Source of the DNA: Geobacillus sp. 46C-IIa
GTDB taxonomy: Bacteria; Bacillota; Bacilli; Bacillales; Anoxybacillaceae
NCBI RefSeq assembly: GCF_014679505.1
Contig: NZ_CP061474.1
Span: 1,022,001-1,086,000 of the forward strand
Direction: 5' to 3'
Length of the DNA stretch: 64,000 bases
Every line of letters starts with the position of its first letter. Positions within the stretch are counted from its first letter, which is position 1. The notes under the pieces are model-generated. The model was given only the letters and a program-made list of their open reading frames with translations, searched no databases and was not told the DNA's origin. Positions 56,545 to 64,000 of this stretch are shown one piece after another. Made by a program: the position numbers and the translations under genes.

Positions 56545-58337
56545 TGTGGCTGTTTCGCAGCGTCGTCGGGAAGCTATGGTTTACGATTTTGCTGCTCGTC
56601 TCGTGCGTGCTGTTTATTTTAAGCATTTTGCTTATTAAATTTTTTGAAGAGTACTATGTGCAAGAGGCGGAAAACGATTTGACCCGCCTGGCGACAAAAG
56701 TGGCAGAGGTGATGCACGATTACCGTGACGAGCAGCTCGCCCGCTCGATCGCCTGGACGCTCGTCGACAATCGCTCAAAAGCGATCATCGTCGCCGATGA
56801 GTCGCACTATTGGTATTCGCCCGGTGATGCAGACTTGGATGATATGCCGCTGTCGTCCATCCGCCAAGACCCGGACTTGCGGCGCGTGCTGACTGACCAG
56901 GAAACGGTGAAAAAGCGGCTGTATGTGCCGGATTGGGGCCAAAATGAAAAGCCGCAGCACGATAGGATCATCGTCGGTGTCCCGATGTCAATGCCGGACG
57001 GCAGCCGCGGCGCCGTTTTCATTTACCAGTCGCTCGAGGCGATCGCCGATGCAACCGAACATACGAAAGAGCTTATTTTTCTCGCCGCCTTTATTGCCAT
57101 TGTCATGACGACCTTTTTTGCTTTTTTCTTGTCAACGCGCATCACCGCTCCGCTCAGGAAGATGCGTCAAGCCGCGTTTGAAGTGGCGCGCGGCCATTTC
57201 GACACAAAGGTGCCGATTTTAACAAACGATGAAATCGGCGGGCTGGCGATGGCGTTCAACCAAATGGGGCGGCGGCTGCAATTCAATATTAACGCTTTAA
57301 ATCAAGAAAAAGAACAGCTGGCCAGCATTTTAAGCAGCATGGCCGACGGCGTGATTACGTTTAGCCGCGACGGGGAAATTTTAATTACGAACCCGCCGGC
57401 GGAGCGGTTTTTGCAGGCGTGGTATTTCGAGCAAGGAAACGACGCGGAAACGATGGCGCCGCTGCCGCCGCAAGTGAAAGAACTGTTCGCCCGCGTCGTC
57501 CGCGAGGAAAAGGAGCAATCGATCGAGGTGACGATGCAAGGGCGGACATGGGTCATTTTAATGACGCCGTTATACGGAAAAACGATGGTGCGCGGCGCGG
57601 TCGCCGTTTTGCGCGACATGACCGAAGAGCGGCGGCTTGATAAGCTGCGCAAAGATTTCATTGCCAACGTCTCGCACGAGCTGCGCACGCCAATCGCCAT
57701 GCTGCAAGGCTACAGCGAGGCAATCATCGACGACATCGCCGCCAGTGAGGAAGAGAAGAAAGAGATGGCGAAAGTCATTTACGACGAGTCGCTGCGCATG
57801 GGCCGTCTTGTTAACGATTTGTTGGACCTCGCCCGCATGGAGGCGGGCCATATCGAGCTGCAGTATGAGCGGGTCGAGCTTGTTCCTTACGTGGAGCGGG
57901 TGATCCGCAAGTTTTACGGGCTGGCGAAAGAAAAGCAAATCGAGCTGACGGCCGAGTTTCGCGACGAGAACATCGAAATCGCGATCGATCCAGACCGGAT
58001 CGAACAGGTGTTAACGAATTTGATCGATAACGCCATTCGCCATACGGAGGCGGGCGGCACGGTCCGTCTGATTATCGAGCGAAGCGGCGACGGCGTAACG
58101 ATTCACGTCCAAGACTCCGGTTCCGGCATTCCAGAGGAAGATTTGCCGTTTGTGTTTGAACGGTTTTACAAAGCCGATAAAGCGCGGACGCGCGGCCGCT
58201 CAGGCACCGGACTCGGCTTGGCTATCGCTAAAAACATCGTTGAAGCGCATAAAGGGCTTATTACCGTCCATAGTAAGCGAAACGAAGGAACGACATTTTC
58301 GTTTTATTTGCCGGCTCGCGAACCGAAAAGGGCGTAG
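56544..58337 (+). CDS. resE: Sensor histidine kinase ResE
   Basis: The 597-residue kinase has two membrane helices (near residues 13-32 and 175-195) around an external domain, then HAMP, PAS (from about 255) and kinase domains. The phospho-accepting His is in [16 protein letters not shown] near residue 375. N-box [15 protein letters not shown]1 [15 protein letters not shown] and G2 [18 protein letters not shown] are intact. It shares the TGATG junction with resD. Confidence 0.94.
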   Translation: MWLFRSVVGKLWFTILLLVSCVLFILSILLIKFFEEYYVQEAENDLTRLATKVAEVMHDYRDEQLARSIAWTLVDNRSKAIIVADESHYWYSPGDADLDDMPLSSIRQDPDLRRVLTDQETVKKRLYVPDWGQNEKPQHDRIIVGVPMSMPDGSRGAVFIYQSLEAIADATEHTKELIFLAAFIAIVMTTFFAFFLSTRITAPLRKMRQAAFEVARGHFDTKVPILTNDEIGGLAMAFNQMGRRLQFNINALNQEKEQLASILSSMADGVITFSRDGEILITNPPAERFLQAWYFEQGNDAETMAPLPPQVKELFARVVREEKEQSIEVTMQGRTWVILMTPLYGKTMVRGAVAVLRDMTEERRLDKLRKDFIANVSHELRTPIAMLQGYSEAIIDDIAASEEEKKEMAKVIYDESLRMGRLVNDLLDLARMEAGHIELQYERVELVPYVERVIRKFYGLAKEKQIELTAEFRDENIEIAIDPDRIEQVLTNLIDNAIRHTEAGGTVRLIIERSGDGVTIHVQDSGSGIPEEDLPFVFERFYKADKARTRGRSGTGLGLAIAKNIVEAHKGLITVHSKRNEGTTFSFYLPAREPKRA

Positions 58338-58391
58338 CGCTGTGCAGGGGGGGAGAGCGGCCGCCTCTTTTTTTTTGATATTTCTCATTTT

Positions 58392-58409
58392 TAGTGGTCT
58401 AGACAACTA
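58392..58409. promoter_or_regulatory. NagR (YvoA-type) operator upstream of nagA
   Basis: TAGTGGTCTAGACAACTA is an 18-bp palindrome with one mismatched pair, centred on GTCTAGAC, which fits the dre-type operator bound by NagR/YvoA regulators. It overlaps the -35 box of the nag promoter. Confidence 0.8.
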
Positions 58410-58428
58410 GAATATATGATGTTATGAT
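58400..58428 (+). promoter_or_regulatory. SigA promoter of the nag operon
   Basis: TAGACA and TATGAT are separated by 17 bp. The -35 hexamer lies inside the operator, so repressor binding should block RNA polymerase. Confidence 0.65.
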
Positions 58429-58452
58429 CATCATAGAAAGAGAGGGATGGCT

Positions 58453-59670
58453 ATGAAACGGCGGCTGTTAAAAAACGCTGTCGTGTATGCGGAAACAAGG
58501 AAAATTGACCAGGGATATGTGTTGATCGAGGGAGAGAAAGTGGCCGATATCGGTCCGATGTTACGATGTCCAACCGATATTGAGGCAGAAGTGATCGAGC
58601 TTTCTCCACGATTTTCCGTCATACCAGGATTGATTGATGTTCACATTCACGGAGCAGCCGGGGCGGATGTGATGGATGCGACGCCGTCAGCGCTCCAGGC
58701 GATGGCTAACGCCTTGCCGGCGGAAGGAACAACAAGCTTCCTGGCGACGACAATGACGGCACCAAGCGAACAAATCGAAGTGGCGCTTATGAACGTAGCG
58801 CGCTATATGGAGCAGGCGAACGACCCGGGTGCGGCTGAAGTGCTCGGTGTTCATTTGGAAGGGCCGTTTTTGTCGCCAAAGCGCGCCGGGGCGCAGCACC
58901 CGCGTCATCTCATCGACCCGGACGTTTCGCTATTTCGGCGTTGGCAAGAAGCTGCCCGCGGCCATATCCGCCTTGTGACGCTCGCCCCGGAGCGGGACGG
59001 GGGGCTTGATCTTGTCGCTTATTTAAAGAAAACGGGGGTCGTCGCCTCGATAGGCCATTCCGACGCCATTTACGACGAGGTGAAAGCGGCGGTCGCCGCT
59101 GGGGTGACGCACGCCACCCACTTATTTAACGGGATGCGCGGCATTCACCACCGCGAACCGGGCGTCGCCGGTGCGGTACTCATGCACGATGAGGTCGTGT
59201 GCGAGTTGATTGCCGACGGGCTGCACGTTGCGCCGCCGATGGTTCGTTTTACTTACCGGAATAAGGGGAGCGATGGGCTCATATTAATCACTGACGCCAT
59301 GCGCGCCAAATGTCTTGGTGATGGAAAATATGATCTCGGCGGCCAGGAGGTGACCGTTAGCCGTGGAGAGGCGCGTCTTGCCGACGGCACGTTGGCGGGA
59401 AGTGTGTTAAAGCTTGCTGATGCCCTTCGCCGTGTGATCGACTGCACCGGTTGCACCCTCGAAGAAGTGATTCGCATGGCAAGCTGGAATCCGGCGAAAC
59501 AGCTTCGCATCCTTGACCGGAAAGGGAGTCTGCGGCCGGGGAAAGACGCCGATATTGTTGTGCTTGACGAACAATATGGAGTAGCAATGACGTTTTGCCG
59601 CGGCGTGCTCGCCTACTGGAAACAAAGCGAAACACAAGGGGCAGGGAGGGACGGTCATGAAACTCATTGA
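58453..59670 (+). CDS. nagA: N-acetylglucosamine-6-phosphate deacetylase
   Basis: The 405-residue amidohydrolase removes acetate from GlcNAc-6-P. Metal-binding motifs are GLIDVHIHGAAG near residue 58, the Glu in LGVHLEGPF, the His residues in ASIGHSDA and HATHLFNGM, and the catalytic Asp in ILITDAM. I chose the second ATG (58453), six bases after GAGGG. It overlaps nagB by 14 bp and leads the operon. Confidence 0.95.
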   Translation: MKRRLLKNAVVYAETRKIDQGYVLIEGEKVADIGPMLRCPTDIEAEVIELSPRFSVIPGLIDVHIHGAAGADVMDATPSALQAMANALPAEGTTSFLATTMTAPSEQIEVALMNVARYMEQANDPGAAEVLGVHLEGPFLSPKRAGAQHPRHLIDPDVSLFRRWQEAARGHIRLVTLAPERDGGLDLVAYLKKTGVVASIGHSDAIYDEVKAAVAAGVTHATHLFNGMRGIHHREPGVAGAVLMHDEVVCELIADGLHVAPPMVRFTYRNKGSDGLILITDAMRAKCLGDGKYDLGGQEVTVSRGEARLADGTLAGSVLKLADALRRVIDCTGCTLEEVIRMASWNPAKQLRILDRKGSLRPGKDADIVVLDEQYGVAMTFCRGVLAYWKQSETQGAGRDGHETH

Positions 59671-60412
59671 GGTTGCGGACTATACGGACATGAGCCGCCA
59701 GGCGGCGAGAATGATCATCGAACAAGTCAAGGAAAAACCGACGGCGGTTCTCGGGTTAGCAACCGGTTCGACGGTGCTTGGCGTGTACCGTGAACTTGCT
59801 GCCGATCATCGGCAGCACGGAACATCGTACCGGCTCGTGCGCACGGTGAATTTGGATGAGTATGTCGGGCTCGGACCAGATCATCCGAATAGCTATCGCC
59901 ATTATATGAATCACCACTTGTTTGCCCAATTGGACATCCCGCTTCACGAGACGCACGTGCCGGACGGCCTGGCCGCTGATCTAGATGAGGAGTGCCGGTG
60001 CTATGAGCAGCTGATTGATGCGCTAGGTGGCATTGATTTACAGCTCTTAGGCATCGGCCGCAACGGCCATATCGGCTTTAACGAGCCGGGGACGCCGTTT
60101 TCATCGACAACCCATGTCGTTGAACTGGCCGCCTCGACGCGCGAAGCGAACGCCCGCTTTTTCCCGTCGCTGGATGACGTGCCGCATTACGCCATTACGA
60201 TGGGGATCGCGACCATTTTGCGGAGCCGCCGCATCGTGCTGTTGGCATCAGGGGAGGAAAAAGCTGCGGCGCTCGCTCGGCTGTTCGAAGGCATCGTTTC
60301 GCCCGAGCTGCCGGCTTCGGCGCTTCACCTCCATCCGGACGTTACGATCATCGCCGACCAAAAGGCGCTGTCACTCATTCCGAAGGAACAGCGGCAGGTG
60401 GATGTCCCATGA
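59657..60412 (+). CDS. nagB: Glucosamine-6-phosphate deaminase
   Basis: The 251-residue enzyme converts GlcN-6-P to fructose 6-phosphate and ammonia. GLATGSTVLGVYREL (phosphate loop), the catalytic Asp in VNLDEYVGL, and GIGRNGHIGFNEPG with the catalytic His are all present. It has the short C-terminus typical of monomeric bacillar enzymes. The stop overlaps the nagR start (ATGA). Confidence 0.95.
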   Translation: MKLIEVADYTDMSRQAARMIIEQVKEKPTAVLGLATGSTVLGVYRELAADHRQHGTSYRLVRTVNLDEYVGLGPDHPNSYRHYMNHHLFAQLDIPLHETHVPDGLAADLDEECRCYEQLIDALGGIDLQLLGIGRNGHIGFNEPGTPFSSTTHVVELAASTREANARFFPSLDDVPHYAITMGIATILRSRRIVLLASGEEKAAALARLFEGIVSPELPASALHLHPDVTIIADQKALSLIPKEQRQVDVP

Positions 60413-61137
60413 TTGATAAACAATCCCCTGTACCAATCTACTACCAGCTCGAGCAGTATATGAAGGAGAAAATCGAAAAAGGGGAGTGGCAGCCGGGGGA
60501 GATGATCCCGTCAGAGCGCGAGTTGGCGGAAACGTATCATATTAGCCGGATGACCGTTCGCCAGGCGGTCAACAATTTGGTCAACGATGGCTACCTCATT
60601 CGCCGGCGCGGAAAAGGGACGTTTGTCGCGGCGAAAAAAATCGAGCAGCCGCTGAAAGGACTGACGAGCTTTTCCGAAGATATGCGATCGCGCGGCATGG
60701 AGCCGGACACCATCGTTCTTGGCTTTGAAACGGTGCCGGCTTCCGGGAAACTGGCCGAATGGCTCGCTGTTAAGGAAGGGGACGCTCTTTACGAAATTCG
60801 CCGCCTTCGTTTAGCCGACGGTTCGCCGATGGCGCTCGAAACGCTCTACATTCCGCGCGCATTGGCGCCTCACTTGACGCGCGAGATTGTAAACGGTTCC
60901 GTTTATGAGTTTATGGAAAAGGAAGTCGGATTCGCCATCGGCACCGCCGTCCAAGTGCTTGAAGCGTCCGTCGCCCGCAAGCTGGAAGCCGAGCATTTGC
61001 AGGTGAAAGAAGGGGCGCCGGTGCTGCTGCTTGAGCGCCGCACATACCTTGATGACGGCCGGCCGCTCGAAGTCGTCAAATCGGTGTACCGCGGTGATCG
61101 GTACAAATTCATCGTTGAAATGGAACGGCGAAAATAA
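60409..61137 (+). CDS. nagR: GntR/HutC-family repressor NagR (YvoA-like)
   Basis: The 242-residue regulator has an N-terminal winged helix (PSERELAETYHISRMTVRQAVNNLVNDGYLIRRRGKGTFV) and a UTRA ligand-binding domain from about residue 85. In B. subtilis its counterpart is released from DNA by GlcN-6-P or GlcNAc-6-P. The operator over the nagA promoter is its likely target, giving feedback on the whole operon. Confidence 0.93.
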   Translation: MIDKQSPVPIYYQLEQYMKEKIEKGEWQPGEMIPSERELAETYHISRMTVRQAVNNLVNDGYLIRRRGKGTFVAAKKIEQPLKGLTSFSEDMRSRGMEPDTIVLGFETVPASGKLAEWLAVKEGDALYEIRRLRLADGSPMALETLYIPRALAPHLTREIVNGSVYEFMEKEVGFAIGTAVQVLEASVARKLEAEHLQVKEGAPVLLLERRTYLDDGRPLEVVKSVYRGDRYKFIVEMERRK

Positions 61138-61151
61138 AAAGGGAGGAATGG

Positions 61152-62522
61152 ATGGTTATGTTAGGATTTTTACAGCGTCTAGGAAAAGCGTTAATGCTGC
61201 CGATTGCTGTTTTGCCGGCAGCCGGATTATTGCTTCGGCTCGGCCAGCAGGACTTATTGAATATTCCGTTTATCGCCGCCGCGGGCGATGCCGTGTTTTC
61301 CAACTTGGCGCTGATCTTCGCCATCGGCGTCGCCATCGGCTTTTCAAAGGACGGCAACGGCGCCGCCGCACTCGCAGGGGCGATCGGCTATTTTGTTTTG
61401 ACGAAAGGCGCTGCCGCGATTGATAAAGACATCAATATGTCTGTATTAGGCGGCATTATCTCCGGGGTGATCGCCGGGCTTTTATACAACCGTTATCATG
61501 ATATCAAGCTGCCCGACTGGCTCGGCTTTTTCGGCGGCCGACGGTTTGTGCCGATCGTGACATCGCTTGTTATGCTCGTGCTTGCTCTCGTTTTCGGCTA
61601 CATTTGGCCGCCGATTCAAGACGGCATTAATGCGGTCGGCCATTGGATCGTTGGCGCTGGGGCTGTTGGCGTCGGCATTTTCGGGTTCTTAAACCGGCTG
61701 CTGATTCCGGTCGGATTGCACCATGTGTTAAATAGTTTCGTCTGGTTTGTGTTTGGCGAGTATAACGGCAAAACCGGCGATTTAAGCCGATTTTTCGCCG
61801 GTGACCCGGATGCAGGGATTTTTATGGCTGGCTTCTTCCCGGTGATGATGTTCGGTCTCCCAGCGGCGGCATTGGCAATGATCGCCGCGGCGAAGAAGGA
61901 GCGGCGAAAAGCAGTCGCCGGCGCGCTCCTTGGCGTAGCGTTGACATCGTTTTTAACCGGGATTACAGAACCGATCGAATTTTTGTTTATGTTTTTATCG
62001 CCGCTCTTGTATGTCGTTCATGCCGTGTTGACCGGTTTGTCGCTGGCGGTGGCGACGGCGCTTGACATCCATCACGGGTTTACGTTCTCGGCCGGTGCGA
62101 TTGACTTTTTCTTAAACTATGGAATTGCGCAAAAACCGTATTTATTAATTGTTCAAGGACTCATCTATGCGGCGGTCTATTTCGTTGTCTTCTACTTCCT
62201 GATTACGAAGCTCAATTTAAAAACGCCGGGGCGTGAAGATGACGTAGAGGGAGAGTTTACCGACAGCGGAGCGGCGCGGTCGGGCGTAAAATATGAAGAG
62301 CTAGCGGTAAAATATATAGGAGCATTGGGAGGAAAAGAAAACCTCACACAAATTGACAATTGTGTCACACGCTTGCGCTTAAAAGTAAAAGATATGTCAA
62401 AAGTCAACGAAGCTGAATTGAAGCGTTTAGGGGCGAAAGGTGTGCTTCGTCTCAATCAAACCGATTTGCAAGTGATCGTTGGAACGGATGTCGAATTTTT
62501 AGCCAACGCGATGAGAAAATGA
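61152..62522 (+). CDS. nagP: PTS transporter, N-acetylglucosamine-specific IIC-IIB components
   Basis: The 456-residue protein has an N-terminal EIIC membrane domain of the glucose/GlcNAc family (MLPIAVLPAAGLLLRLGQ, about ten hydrophobic segments) and a C-terminal EIIB domain, with the phosphorylated Cys in QIDNCVTRLRLK near residue 399. There is no EIIA domain, so it must take phosphate from a EIIA elsewhere. Placement behind nagAB-nagR fixes the likely substrate as N-acetylglucosamine. Confidence 0.92.
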   Translation: MVMLGFLQRLGKALMLPIAVLPAAGLLLRLGQQDLLNIPFIAAAGDAVFSNLALIFAIGVAIGFSKDGNGAAALAGAIGYFVLTKGAAAIDKDINMSVLGGIISGVIAGLLYNRYHDIKLPDWLGFFGGRRFVPIVTSLVMLVLALVFGYIWPPIQDGINAVGHWIVGAGAVGVGIFGFLNRLLIPVGLHHVLNSFVWFVFGEYNGKTGDLSRFFAGDPDAGIFMAGFFPVMMFGLPAAALAMIAAAKKERRKAVAGALLGVALTSFLTGITEPIEFLFMFLSPLLYVVHAVLTGLSLAVATALDIHHGFTFSAGAIDFFLNYGIAQKPYLLIVQGLIYAAVYFVVFYFLITKLNLKTPGREDDVEGEFTDSGAARSGVKYEELAVKYIGALGGKENLTQIDNCVTRLRLKVKDMSKVNEAELKRLGAKGVLRLNQTDLQVIVGTDVEFLANAMRK

Positions 62523-62579
62523 TCAAAAGTGAATGGACAGATCGTTCGTGTATGCGAACGTCAGGAAGGAAGGGCGCTT

Positions 62580-63497
62580 ATGAAACGATTGTTGGATTGC
62601 AGCGCTTCCGATTTCCGCAAGATGGATGGGAAACAGTTGAAGCGAGCGATTCAGGCGTCAGAAGGCAGAGTGATCGTTGCCGAAGTCATCGGGGAATTTG
62701 CGCCGCTTTATCCAGCGGTCACCAATGCCGAACTGGCTGCGGCGTTTGGGGCGGATTTGTTGCTGTTGAATTGGTTCGATGTGTTCCGGCCGGCTGTGAA
62801 CGGTGTGGATGTGAATGAACCGGATCACATAGTGGAACGGTTAAAGCAGTTGACAGGGCGCCCGGTTGGCGTCAATTTGGAGCCGGTTGACCCGAATGCG
62901 AAGCAGCTCGAGGAGCTTGCATCGCTGCCAAAAGGGAGAAGGGCAACGGCGGAGTCACTGCAACAAGCAAAGCGGTTGGGAGTTGACTTTATTTGCCTGA
63001 CCGGAAACCCGAAAACAGGGGTGACGAATGATGAGATTGTGAAAGCCATCGAAACGGCGCGATCCATTTTGGGCGAGGACACCCTAATTATTGCCGGGAA
63101 AATGCACGCGGCAGGCGTTGCCGGCGAAACGGGGGGCGGCATCGTAACGGAAGAAGTGGTGATGCGGTTTATTCGCGCTGGCGCTGACGTCGTTTTGATG
63201 CCGGCTCCAGGAACCGTGCCAGGGGTGACATTAGACAAGACAGAGAAGCTTGTTCGGGTGGCGCACGAGCACGGGGCGCTTGTGATGCTGACGATTGGCA
63301 CAAGTCAGGAAGGAGCGGATGAGCATACGATTCGCCAAATCGCGCTTGCGGGCAAAATGGCAGGAGCGGATCTACATCATATCGGCGACGCTGGCTATCA
63401 TGGCATTGCCGTTCCAGAGAACATTATGGCGTATTCGATCGCCATCCGCGGCAAACGCCATACGTATATTCGTATGGCAAGGTCGCCGTTGAGATAA
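62580..63497 (+). CDS. Uncharacterised TIM-barrel-like protein linked to the nag PTS operon
   Basis: The 305-residue protein has alternating strand-helix motifs that suggest a TIM barrel: GADLLLLNWFDVF, PVGVNLEPVDP, GVDFICLTGNP, TLIIAGKMHAAG and GADVVLMPAPGTVPGV, the last resembling a phosphate-binding loop. I know relatives only as unnamed proteins next to PTS operons. I chose the ATG at 62580, six bases after AGGAAGG. It is 57 bp behind the transporter gene and ends at the operon terminator, so it is probably used with GlcNAc or a related amino sugar. The reaction is unknown. Confidence 0.75.
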   Translation: MKRLLDCSASDFRKMDGKQLKRAIQASEGRVIVAEVIGEFAPLYPAVTNAELAAAFGADLLLLNWFDVFRPAVNGVDVNEPDHIVERLKQLTGRPVGVNLEPVDPNAKQLEELASLPKGRRATAESLQQAKRLGVDFICLTGNPKTGVTNDEIVKAIETARSILGEDTLIIAGKMHAAGVAGETGGGIVTEEVVMRFIRAGADVVLMPAPGTVPGVTLDKTEKLVRVAHEHGALVMLTIGTSQEGADEHTIRQIALAGKMAGADLHHIGDAGYHGIAVPENIMAYSIAIRGKRHTYIRMARSPLR

Positions 63498-63516
63498 AAT
63501 GGAATATGATCAGTTG

Positions 63517-63550
63517 GCCCCAAAAGCATTCGCTTTTGGGGCGTTTTTTT
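63517..63550 (+). terminator. Terminator of the nag operon
   Basis: GCCCCAAAAGC, loop ATTC and GCTTTTGGGGC are followed by GTTTTTTT. Confidence 0.92.
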
Positions 63551-63873
63551 CGTGCAGAGAGTAGAGAGTGTATCAAGGGAGCGAAAGAGTAGATTTACGG
63601 CTGTGGAAAACAGTGGCCCTGTGCCGCTGTTGATTTTGTGACCAAATGCCGGCGTAAAAGGCGTTAGGCCTTTGATTTTTCAATGGCGATGAAACTTTTC
63701 TCCTATGCGCGCGTAATAATAAATGAAGGGCATGAGACGATATCCATCTACCGTTTGCTTGATGACGGTGGAAAGCCGCGTTTGTCCGCCCAGCCCTTCG
63801 CATCGCAAGACAGTGTACGGCATGCGGAAACGGGTGTTCATGAAAACGAAGGAGTCCGGAGAGGAGAATGGGT
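63551..63873. other. Intergenic region without a recognised gene
   Basis: About 320 bp follow the nag terminator. Short frames exist on both strands (for example 63683-63910 on the plus strand), but none has a good ribosome site or recognisable sequence, and one would overlap the next gene. I see no clear repeat here. Confidence 0.4.
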
Positions 63874-64000
63874 ATGTTTGGAAAAGTCGCGGCCGATGTG
63901 CTTGGATTGAGCGACATCGGCTCGGTCATTCAGCCGAAAGACTACGACAAAGTGGATGCGGATGATTATGTGATGCATGAAGATGGAGAAAAAATCTACT
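63874..64000 (+). CDS. PH-domain-containing protein (bacterial PH, PF08000-like), 3' end outside the window
   Basis: The first 42 residues run MFGKVAADVLGLSDIGSV and continue IQPKDYDKVDADDYVMHEDG, an opening typical of a family of stand-alone bacterial PH-domain proteins of about 120-160 residues. I chose the ATG at 63874, seven bases after GAGGAG; an in-frame ATG six bases earlier is too close. No function is established for the family. The gene is cut by the window edge. Confidence 0.7.
   Translation, partial: MFGKVAADVLGLSDIGSVIQPKDYDKVDADDYVMHEDGEKIY

Noticed and set aside
63573..63929. Minus-strand ORF opposite the PH-domain gene
   Set aside because: No ribosome site, histidine- and arginine-rich shadow composition, and it overlaps a recognisable gene on the other strand.

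Overview
This window comes from a thermophilic Bacillaceae chromosome, most likely Geobacillus (or Parageobacillus). The inference rests on gene order matching the Bacillus subtilis zwf-rnz-yqjM-proI ... spoIIA-spoVA-lysA ... rib ... scpAB-dacB-spmAB-res backbone, GC-rich third codon positions, strong GGAGG ribosome sites with frequent GTG/TTG starts, and a full set of endospore genes. I see no rRNA, tRNA, prophage, intact transposase or CRISPR array.

Layout. (1) 1-7.5 kb is the least conserved part: a 139-bp MITE-like element, a Bce-type antimicrobial-peptide sensing/export module whose ABC genes are both truncated at one deletion junction while the two-component genes stay intact, an AT-rich spacer, a 6-phospho-beta-glucosidase, and an AbrB-type antitoxin domain fused in frame to a PIN toxin domain. 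(2) 7.6-22 kb is yqj/yqk-type housekeeping: zwf, rnz, NADPH dehydrogenase, proline biosynthesis under a proline T-box, NADPH/redox and Fe-S small proteins, an MFS exporter, nudF with an overlapping endonuclease Q gene, spoIIM, fur and xerD. (3) 23-35 kb holds nucleoside catabolism (deoB-pupG-pdp), then dacF-spoIIAA-spoIIAB-sigF and the seven-gene spoVA operon. Between sigF and spoVA sits a 41-bp tandem repeat array in which every unit looks like an intrinsic terminator. (4) 35-43 kb is lysA with an unusual double-terminator leader, ypuA, ppiB and the riboflavin operon ribD-E-BA-H-T behind an FMN riboswitch. (5) 43-52 kb is scpA-scpB, a superoxide dismutase with a duplicated N-terminal domain, dacB-spmA-spmB and rluB, with two more copies of the 139-bp element. 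(6) 52-58 kb is the cytochrome c maturation and redox-signalling operon resABCDE. (7) 58-63.5 kb is an N-acetylglucosamine operon nagA-nagB-nagR-PTS-unknown gene, with a NagR-like operator over the promoter. A PH-domain gene runs off the right end.

How it fits together. Much of the window is sporulation: SpoIIAA/AB control SigF in the forespore, SpoIIM acts in engulfment, DacF/DacB and SpmAB shape the cortex and core, and SpoVA moves dipicolinic acid. Candidate SigE, SigF and SigH promoters are visible in front of several of these genes. The features least like textbook annotation are the fused toxin-antitoxin ORF with an internal ribosome site, the three-copy MITE family (one copy supplies the scpA stop codon), the terminator-repeat array after sigF, the extended superoxide dismutase, an uncharacterised PTS-linked gene in the nag operon, and two very small ORFs. 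I do not see a complete, clearly novel multi-gene defence or biosynthetic system.
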